A stretch of 55,599 bases of DNA. It comes from JBKBMT01 sp046295655. GTDB lineage: Bacteria > Pseudomonadota > Alphaproteobacteria > Rhodobacterales > Rhodobacteraceae. The notes below the pieces were generated by a model. That model was given only the letters and a program-made list of their open reading frames with translations, searched no databases and was not told where the DNA came from. This document shows positions 50,248 through 55,599 of the stretch, in pieces (the stretch's first letter is position 1; the number at the start of each line of letters is the position of its first letter). The stretch covers positions 1 to 55,599 of the forward strand of contig JBKBMT010000009.1 in the NCBI GenBank assembly GCA_046295655.1. The letters are read 5' to 3'. Both the position numbers and the translations under genes were made by a program.

Positions 50248-50765
50248 CAGCGGCGCACCAGCGCGAGCGCGGTGAGGAACCCGATGCCGGCGGCGATGCC
50301 GATCGCCAGCGCCGGCCGGCGGTGGGCGAATTCCTCGACCTCGCCGACCAGATCCTTCGCCTTGTGCTGCACGACCTCGGCCTGATCGGCCACGGCGGCC
50401 ACGGCGGCCTTGGCGGTGGTCCGTGCCTCATGGGCGAGTTCCGAGGCGGCGGCCTCGCCCTCGCGCTGAAGGCTGCGCACCAGCGCGGCGAAATCCTCGC
50501 GCAGGATCTGGAACTGGGCGGCCAGATCCTGGCCCGCGTCCTCGGCCGTGTCGGCGATCCGGCCGGCGGCATCCTTCGCGGTTGCCGCGATCGCGCCGGC
50601 GGCGTGGCGCGCCTCGTCTGCGGCGCGCTCGGCGGCGCGACCGGTGGTGGCGGCCATCGAGCCGGCAGCGGTCCTGGCGTCGCTTGCGGCCTTCTCGGCC
50701 GCGCGGCCGGCGGTCTGCGCCATGTCCTCGGCCGTGTGCCGGGCGCCTTTCACGTTGGTGTTCAT
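50247..50765 (-). CDS. YqjD/ElaB-like membrane-anchored helical protein (DUF883-like)
   Basis: 172 residues, almost all Ala, Glu, Asp and Lys/Arg helical repeats (AERAADEARHAAGAIAATAKDA), ending in a glycine-type membrane helix (RRPALAIGIAAGIGFLTALAL). YqjD-like proteins tether ribosomes to the membrane in resting cells. Family assignment is from pattern only. It follows csbD with a hairpin between. Confidence 0.78.
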   Translation of the reverse strand: MNTNVKGARHTAEDMAQTAGRAAEKAASDARTAAGSMAATTGRAAERAADEARHAAGAIAATAKDAAGRIADTAEDAGQDLAAQFQILREDFAALVRSLQREGEAAASELAHEARTTAKAAVAAVADQAEVVQHKAKDLVGEVEEFAHRRPALAIGIAAGIGFLTALALVRR

Positions 50766-50818
50766 GTCTGATGACTCCAGTCACTGGATGGTGTCACGGG
50801 CGAGGGTGGGGAAGGCTG

Positions 50819-50842
50819 CCCGGCCGCCTTGCAGCGGCCGGG
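50819..50842 (-). other. Hairpin between csbD and the YqjD-like gene
   Basis: A 9-bp perfect GC stem (50819-50827 with 50834-50842), loop of six, no T run. It may allow part of the transcript to go on from csbD. Confidence 0.5.
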
Positions 50843-50855
50843 TTCGCCGGTTCGG

Positions 50856-51053
50856 TCAGACGCGGCCGGACCACTCCTCGACCTGCTTCTCGGCGTCTTC
50901 GCGGGCGATGCCGTATTTCTCCTGCACCTTGCCGACCAGCTGGTCGCGCTTGCCCGAAACCTGGTCAAGCTCGTCGTCGGTGAGCTTGCCCCACTGTTCC
51001 TTGGCCTTGCCCTTGAACTGCTTCCACTTGCCTTCGATCTGATCCCAGTTCAT
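50856..51053 (-). CDS. csbD: CsbD family stress protein
   Basis: 65 residues. The family start MNWDQIEGKWKQFKGKAKEQ WGKLTDDELD is exact, with the long amphipathic helix that follows. CsbD-like proteins are abundant general stress proteins of unknown action. The start at 51053 has GAAAGGAG in front. Exact EcfG promoter at 51095. Confidence 0.95.
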   Translation of the reverse strand: MNWDQIEGKWKQFKGKAKEQWGKLTDDELDQVSGKRDQLVGKVQEKYGIAREDAEKQVEEWSGRV

Positions 51054-51094
51054 TGCGATCTCCTTTCGCAGAAGGTTTCCGTTTGCACCGGGGA

Positions 51095-51120
51095 AACGCG
51101 CCGGTAGCGGGTCCGGTTCC
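51095..51120 (-). promoter_or_regulatory. EcfG promoter of csbD
   Basis: On the minus strand: GGAAC (51116-51120), 17 bases, CGTT (51095-51098). Probably also reads the YqjD/YqjE-like genes, which have no own EcfG site. Confidence 0.75.
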
Positions 51121-51180
51121 GTGAAGGCGGGCATTTCCGCGCCGCGGCATCCGCCTTCGCGCCCGTCCCGGACAAGCGAG

Positions 51181-51213
51181 GGGCCGCCGCACCCGGCAGA
51201 GGTGCGGCGGCCC
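51181..51213 (-). terminator. Terminator after the 51234 gene
   Basis: A 13-bp perfect stem (51181-51193 with 51201-51213), seven-base loop. Very strong hairpin without a long T run. Confidence 0.65.
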
Positions 51214-51233
51214 TGTTTCCTGCCGTAGCCGGC

Positions 51234-51536
51234 TCAGTCCCCGGTGGGACGCGGCGGCAGCAACTGGATTTCGGGAGCCGGCGCGGGCTGCGGGGTCGGC
51301 AGGGCCGGCGCCTCGTCGTGCGGCACCTGGCCGACCGGCGGTGTCTCGGTCGGCTGGCCCGTGCGGCCGTCGATCGTGACCGCATCGGGATTGCGCGGCG
51401 TTTCGGTTCGCATCGCCGACCATCCTGCCCAGATCAGACCGAGCAGCAGCGCGAAGCCCACGGCGATGGCGATACCCGTGCGCGGCGCGAAGTGCCGCCG
51501 CCGCTGGGTTTCTATGTTCGTGCGGGGTGCTGACAT
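51234..51536 (-). CDS. Membrane-anchored protein with Pro-rich tail
   Basis: 100 residues. One membrane helix (about 21-40, GIAIAVGFALLLGLIWAGWS) and an exported or cytoplasmic tail rich in Pro, Thr and Gln (PTETPPVGQVPHDEAPALPT). No domain recognised. An exact EcfG promoter stands 38 bases before the ATG. Ribosome-binding site AGGAGG. Confidence 0.7.
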   Translation of the reverse strand: MSAPRTNIETQRRRHFAPRTGIAIAVGFALLLGLIWAGWSAMRTETPRNPDAVTIDGRTGQPTETPPVGQVPHDEAPALPTPQPAPAPEIQLLPPRPTGD

Positions 51537-51573
51537 GGCAACCTCCTTCTGAAATGCTGTCCTTCGGAACGAC

Positions 51574-51599
51574 AACGCCCCGGACCAGGCCGCGGTTCC
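51574..51599 (-). promoter_or_regulatory. EcfG promoter of the 51234 gene
   Basis: On the minus strand: GGAAC (51595-51599), 17 bases, CGTT (51574-51577). Confidence 0.75.
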
Positions 51600-51621
51600 C
51601 TCCCGCAGCCGGCGGCGGGAC

Positions 51622-51646
51622 GGAACCCGTGCCGACGCGGGGCATT
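51622..51646 (+). promoter_or_regulatory. Variant EcfG promoter of the cls-like gene
   Basis: GGAAC (51622-51626), 16 bases, CATT (51643-51646). One base differs from CGTT. 28 bases before the ATG at 51675. Confidence 0.45.
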
Positions 51647-51674
51647 CAACCACGACCCCGGCAACGGAGCGGGA

Positions 51675-52946
51675 ATGAAACCCATCTTTCGCGTGCTCTA
51701 CTACCCGCTCTATCTTGCAGCCCTGGTCACCGTCGCGGTGCAAAGCATGCTGCCCGGCCGGCGCGATCTGCGCGCACCGGTTCCGCCGGTGCTCGCCGCC
51801 AGCGACGGCCCCTTCCTGCGCACCATGGACGGCCTGTTCGGGGCAGCGCTGGTGCCCGGAAACCGGGTCGAGACCTTGCTGAACGGCGACCGGATCTTCG
51901 GCACGATGCTGGAGGCGATCCGGTCGGCGCGGACCTCGATCAACTTCGAGACCTATGTCTATTGGCGCGGCGCGATCGCCGAAACCTTCGCCGAGGCGCT
52001 GTCCGAACGCGCAAGGGCAGGTGTCGAGGTGCGGGTGCTGCTTGATTGGGCCGGCAGCCTCAAGATGTCGCGGGCCCTGATCGAGCGGATGCAGTCCGCC
52101 GGGGTCCGGGTGGTGCAGTTCCGGCCGATCCGGTGGCATTCGCTGCACCGGGTCAACCACCGCACGCACCGCAAGCTGCTGGTGGTGGACGGCACCACCG
52201 GTTTCACCGGCGGGGTCGGGATCGGCGAGGAATGGACCGGCGATGCGCGCAGCCCGTCCGAATGGCGCGACACCCATTTCCGCGTCACCGGACCGCTGGT
52301 CGCGCAGATGCAGGGTGCATTTGCCGAGAACTGGATCGAGGAGACGGGCGAGGTCCTGCAGGGCGATGCCTTCTTTCCCCCGCTGGCCGACGCCGGCCCG
52401 CTGGAGGCGGATCTGGTGCTGGGCCGGACCGGGCAACGCACCTCGATCCACCTGATGCTGATGATCGCGCTATCGGCCGCGCGCGACCGGATCCGCATCT
52501 GCACCCCGTATTTCGTGCCGGACGACGTGGCCATCGACCAGCTGCTCGAAGCGCGCCGGCGCGGCGTGCAGGTCGATATCCTGGTGCCCGGCCCGCACAA
52601 CGACGCGGGTTTCGTCCGCAGCGGTTCGCGCCGTTTCTGGGGGCCGCTGTTGCGGGCCGGGGTGCGGATCTGGGAGTATCAGCCGACCTTCATCCATGCC
52701 AAGATGATCGTCATTGACGACTGCTGGTCGAGCATCGGCTCGTCGAATTTCGACGAACGGTCCTTCCGGCTGAACGACGAGGCCAACCTGAACGTGTTCG
52801 ACAGGGGATTTGCCGCAGAGATGATCGAGATCTTCGAGGCCGACCTCGCCTGCGCCCGCCGGATCAGGCTGGAGGACTGGGAGGCGCGCCCCCTGGTGGT
52901 CAAGATCGGCGACTGGCTGTGCAGCCGGTTGCGCCCGGTGCTGTGA
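51675..52946 (+). CDS. Phospholipase-D-type cardiolipin synthase
   Basis: 423 residues with a membrane-like N-terminal helix (about 8-26). Two HKD motifs are complete: His165-x-Lys167-x4-Asp172 (THRKLLVVD) and His341-x-Lys343-x4-Asp348 (HAKMIVID), the latter followed by GSSNFDERS. It probably joins phosphatidylglycerol units to cardiolipin, changing the membrane in stress. It overlaps the next gene by four bases (GTGA). A cls symbol is likely but the exact paralogue is not certain. Confidence 0.9.
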   Translation: MKPIFRVLYYPLYLAALVTVAVQSMLPGRRDLRAPVPPVLAASDGPFLRTMDGLFGAALVPGNRVETLLNGDRIFGTMLEAIRSARTSINFETYVYWRGAIAETFAEALSERARAGVEVRVLLDWAGSLKMSRALIERMQSAGVRVVQFRPIRWHSLHRVNHRTHRKLLVVDGTTGFTGGVGIGEEWTGDARSPSEWRDTHFRVTGPLVAQMQGAFAENWIEETGEVLQGDAFFPPLADAGPLEADLVLGRTGQRTSIHLMLMIALSAARDRIRICTPYFVPDDVAIDQLLEARRRGVQVDILVPGPHNDAGFVRSGSRRFWGPLLRAGVRIWEYQPTFIHAKMIVIDDCWSSIGSSNFDERSFRLNDEANLNVFDRGFAAEMIEIFEADLACARRIRLEDWEARPLVVKIGDWLCSRLRPVL

Positions 52947-53662
52947 GCGGGGGCGGCGGCAAGGGGCGGCCCGAGCTGACGGTCGCCACCTACAACATCC
53001 ACAAGGCTGTGGGCAGCGACTTCCGCCGCGATCCCGACCGGGTGTTGCGGGTGATTGCCGAACTCGGGGCGGATGTGCTGGCCCTGCAGGAGGCGGACCG
53101 ACGCTTCGGCGAGCGCGCGGCCGTGCTCGATCCGGTGCGGCTGCGCGAGGCGACGGGGCTCGAGCCGGTGCGGCTCGTCCGCCGGCTCGGGTCGCAGGCG
53201 CTGGGCTGGCACGGCAACCTGCTGCTTGCGCGGCCGGGGCTGGTGACGGCGGCCCGACCGCTGGTGCTGCCGGCACTGGAGCCGCGCGGGGCGATTCTTG
53301 CCGATCTCGATGTCGCGGGGCGCCCGCTGCGGGTGGTGGCGGCACATCTGGGGCTGCTTGCCCCCTCGCGTCGGGCGCAGCTGCGCCGCATCGCCCGCTG
53401 GCTCGATGCACAGGACGACCGGCCGGGCCTTCTGCTGGGCGATCTGAACGAATGGCGCGAGGGCGGCGATCTGGATCTTGCCGGGGCGCGGATCCGGGCG
53501 CCGGGCCGGCCTGCCACCTATCCCGCCCGGCTTCCCCTTCTGCCGCTGGACGCGATCCTTGCCGACCGCCGGCTGGAGGTCGCCGAGCTCGAACCCTTCG
53601 ACACACCGGCCGCGCGCCGCGCCTCGGACCATCTGCCGTTGCGCGCCCGGGTGCGGCTGTGA
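52943..53662 (+). CDS. EEP family hydrolase coupled to cardiolipin synthase
   Basis: 239 residues from GTG 52943. The EEP fold motifs are present: ATYNIHKAVG (about 15-24), ALQEAD (catalytic Glu, about 49), GDLNEW (about 167-172) and the final ASDHLPL. Such genes are often paired with cls. The substrate is probably a phosphodiester in lipid or nucleic acid, not known. It shares four bases with cls and has no signal peptide. Confidence 0.85.
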   Translation: MSGGGGKGRPELTVATYNIHKAVGSDFRRDPDRVLRVIAELGADVLALQEADRRFGERAAVLDPVRLREATGLEPVRLVRRLGSQALGWHGNLLLARPGLVTAARPLVLPALEPRGAILADLDVAGRPLRVVAAHLGLLAPSRRAQLRRIARWLDAQDDRPGLLLGDLNEWREGGDLDLAGARIRAPGRPATYPARLPLLPLDAILADRRLEVAELEPFDTPAARRASDHLPLRARVRL

Positions 53663-53668
53663 CGCGGG

Positions 53669-53977
53669 TCAGCCGCAACTCGTCGTGACGGCGACCGGAA
53701 ACAGCGTGAACACCGAGGAGGCAAGCCCGATCCACGCACCGGTGCGGGCCACGAAGGCCGCGCGGCCCCGGCCGGCCGGCATGAGCCGGAACAGCCCCGC
53801 ATGCAGAACCAGCCCGGCCAGCCAGACCGCCAGCATGGCGCTGCGGTGCAGGTTGCCGACCGGGGTCTGAACCCCGGTCCAGCCCAGTGCGCAGCCCGTG
53901 CCGTGCAGCGCATACACGGCCGAGAACACCACCGCCCACAGCATCGGCCCCGCCAGCGCCAGCCAGATCCAGCGCAT
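53669..53977 (-). CDS. Small membrane protein after the oxidase gene
   Basis: 102 residues with three membrane helices (about 2-22, 45-65 and 78-98). It begins with MRWIWLALAGPMLWAVVFSA. It overlaps the oxidase gene by one base with an ATGA-type joint (53977). It probably belongs to the oxidase operon as an assembly or accessory factor. No family name is certain. Confidence 0.75.
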   Translation of the reverse strand: MRWIWLALAGPMLWAVVFSAVYALHGTGCALGWTGVQTPVGNLHRSAMLAVWLAGLVLHAGLFRLMPAGRGRAAFVARTGAWIGLASSVFTLFPVAVTTSCG

Positions 53978-55599
53978 CAGGCCCACTCCTGCAGGGCGAC
54001 GACGGCGAGCCCGGCCAGGGTGGTGCCAAGTGTGTAATCCTGCCACAGCCGCCAGACCGGGGCCGCGCCGCGGCGGTTCGCGCCGGTCCGGCCCTGACAC
54101 GCGTCGAGCCAGCTGCGCAGCGCCAGCAGCCCTGCGATTGCGGCATGGACGATGCCATAGGCCAGAAGCGCGCCGCGCAGCGCATCGCGCGCGTGGCGCC
54201 GCGGATCGTCGATCAGCGACGCGATCCCGGCAAGGGCCAGCACGGCGATCGCTCCGGCAACGACGCCGGCGAATGCCCAGACGCGCCCGGCGGCCTCGGC
54301 CCGCATCTCCTCGGCGCCGCGGGCGGCAAGGCTGCCGGCCACCAGCGCCGCCAGCGCGACCACGGCCAGCGCCCCGGACTGGAACGCCGGCAGCCCCGAA
54401 GGCGGTGCCGGCCAGCCGGGGGCCACGACCGACAGGAAGCCGACGCCGAACAGCAGCGAGGCGAACAGCGTGCCGTTCGCAACCAGCGTCGCCACCGCGC
54501 CGCCATGGGCCAGCGTCCGGCGCACCTGCCAGTGCACCGGCAGCAACAGGCCGGGCGCCACGGGCACCGGCGCATGATCCGCCGGCGTGCCCATGACCGC
54601 GCCCCAGCGCCAGACCGCGATCACGATGGCCAGCATGGACAGCGGTGTCAGCCAGTAGAGCCCGGCCAGCATCAGCGCGAAGAAGCTGCCGATGGTCGCT
54701 GCCGTGGCAAGCGGCAGAAGGGTATTGCCGGGAAGTACCGCCACATGAACGGGCCGGCCGGTGCCGGCCTCGACCACCAGCGTCTCGCGGTGGCCGCGGG
54801 GCGCACCGGGCAAAAGCCCCTCGCCGCGCGCAAGCGGCAGCAAGGCATCGGCGTCGTCCCGGCCCGGTCCCGGCAGCGAGGCGAAGTTGTAGCTGGGCGC
54901 GGGCAGCGGCATCGCCCAGTCCAGCGTCGGCGCGCCCCAGGGGTTGCGCCGGCTCCGCCGGCCGAACAGCCACTGCATGACGATATCGAAGGCATAGAGC
55001 GCAAAGCCCGCCGACATCACCATCCCGAAGATCGACGAGACCAGATTGGGCAGCACCCATTCGGGATTGTCGGGATAGACGTCGATCCGCCGCGGCATGC
55101 CCAGAAGCCCGGTCAGATGCATGATGAAGAAGGTGCCGTGAAAGCCCACGAGGATCAGCCAGAAGGCCGCCTCGCCCAGGCCCCGCACCCGCCAGCGGCC
55201 GCAGATCAGCGGCATCCAGTAGCTGACCGCTGCCATCATCGGAAAGACGAAGCCGCCGATCAGGACGTAATGCAGGTGCGCGGTCACGAAGGCGGTGTCG
55301 TGCGCCTGCCAGTTGAACGGCACGACGGCCAGCATGACGCCGGTCAGCCCGCCCATCACGAAGGTCGAGAAGAAGCCCATCACATGCAGCATCGGCAGCC
55401 GGAACTGCGGCGTGCCGCGGGCGATGGTGCCGATCCAGGCGAATACCTGCACCGCCGTCGGCACCGCGACCAGCACCGAGGCGGCCGAGAAGAACGCCAG
55501 CGCGATGCTGGTGCCGGTGAACACCAGGAAGACGCTGGCCAGCGACAGTCCCATGATGGCCGCGAATGAATAGAAAGCGATCCGCGCAGTGTTGGCGCT
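53977..55599 (-). CDS. Cytochrome c oxidase subunit I fused to subunit III-like part (5' end missing)
   Basis: Partial: the gene runs off the window at its 5' end, and the frame is open to the edge. The visible 540 residues begin within subunit I. The copper/haem His-x-His is seen in QAHDTAFVTAHLHYVLIGG. After about 230 residues the subunit I helices give way to further helices that look like subunit III (LVANGTLFASLLFGVGF and others). Such I-III fusions occur in caa3-type oxidases. It reduces O2 to water and pumps protons in the inner membrane. The frame carries no stop. Confidence 0.85.
   Translation of the reverse strand, partial: SANTARIAFYSFAAIMGLSLASVFLVFTGTSIALAFFSAASVLVAVPTAVQVFAWIGTIARGTPQFRLPMLHVMGFFSTFVMGGLTGVMLAVVPFNWQAHDTAFVTAHLHYVLIGGFVFPMMAAVSYWMPLICGRWRVRGLGEAAFWLILVGFHGTFFIMHLTGLLGMPRRIDVYPDNPEWVLPNLVSSIFGMVMSAGFALYAFDIVMQWLFGRRSRRNPWGAPTLDWAMPLPAPSYNFASLPGPGRDDADALLPLARGEGLLPGAPRGHRETLVVEAGTGRPVHVAVLPGNTLLPLATAATIGSFFALMLAGLYWLTPLSMLAIVIAVWRWGAVMGTPADHAPVPVAPGLLLPVHWQVRRTLAHGGAVATLVANGTLFASLLFGVGFLSVVAPGWPAPPSGLPAFQSGALAVVALAALVAGSLAARGAEEMRAEAAGRVWAFAGVVAGAIAVLALAGIASLIDDPRRHARDALRGALLAYGIVHAAIAGLLALRSWLDACQGRTGANRRGAAPVWRLWQDYTLGTTLAGLAVVALQEWA

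Overview
This is a GC-rich window (roughly 70% by eye) from an alphaproteobacterium. A complete RcGTA-type gene transfer agent cluster, a PhyR/NepR/EcfG general stress system and TRAP and Dpp transporters of familiar type point to the order Rhodobacterales (Rhodobacteraceae/Paracoccaceae). Species cannot be told from the sequence alone. No rRNA, tRNA, CRISPR array or insertion sequence was seen. A run of ten N lies at 49612-49621.

Layout. (1) 1-8.3 kb is housekeeping: a cytochrome b561-YceI fusion facing a stand-alone YceI gene, the ribosomal operon rpsF-rpsR-rplI, fabG, acpP, an endonuclease/exonuclease/phosphatase (EEP) family protein, fabF and mltG. (2) 8.4-22.4 kb is a full-length gene transfer agent (GTA) structural cluster, g1 to g15, all on the + strand with many stop/start overlaps and no visible lesion. 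It codes for the terminase, portal, protease, capsid, adaptors, tail tube, tape measure, baseplate hub, peptidase and a giant tail-tip protein. A small conserved-type gene and cysE follow. (3) 23.7-28.7 kb holds a Dpp/Opp-type ABC transporter whose binding-protein gene lies on the opposite strand and overlaps the last ATPase gene tail to tail. (4) 28.7-31.3 kb is ilvB-ilvH on the minus strand. In front of it is a textbook ribosome-mediated attenuator: a 16-residue leader peptide carrying Ile-Leu-Val-Val-Leu, competing hairpins and a terminator with six U. (5) 31.4-39.1 kb has a CaCA-type cation antiporter, a Cache-domain kinase with its NarL-type regulator, and a divergent TRAP transporter with unusually large membrane subunits.

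(6) 39.1-53.7 kb is the most striking part: a dense general-stress-response island. It holds ecfG, nepR and phyR, a second nepR next to a PhyK-like kinase, and a string of stress-type genes (DUF1328, tiny membrane proteins, AI-2E-family permease, double PRC-barrel protein, Dps, YihY, a DUF2383-like bundle, CsbD, YqjD/YqjE-like pair, a phospholipase-D-type cardiolipin synthase and an EEP protein). I read fifteen candidate EcfG promoters (GGAAC, 16 or 17 bases, CGTT) in this stretch. Twelve match exactly and three differ by one base in the -10 element. One 31-bp palindrome serves nepR-ecfG and phyR at the same time. One exact promoter, at 41650-41674 on the minus strand, has no protein gene behind it. 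It drives about 165 bases of hairpin-rich sequence with three CUGUCCC repeats and a terminator, which I propose is a stress-induced small RNA.

(7) 53.7-55.6 kb is the 3' part of a haem-copper oxidase gene in which subunit I is fused to a subunit III-like region. It is cut by the window edge and is followed by a small membrane-protein gene.

How the parts may work together. In region 6, PhyR, the two NepR proteins and the PhyK-like kinase form a partner switch that would free EcfG under stress. EcfG would then switch on envelope, DNA-protection and membrane-repair genes clustered around it, plus the proposed RNA. The promoter calls are by eye, and expression data would be needed to confirm them.
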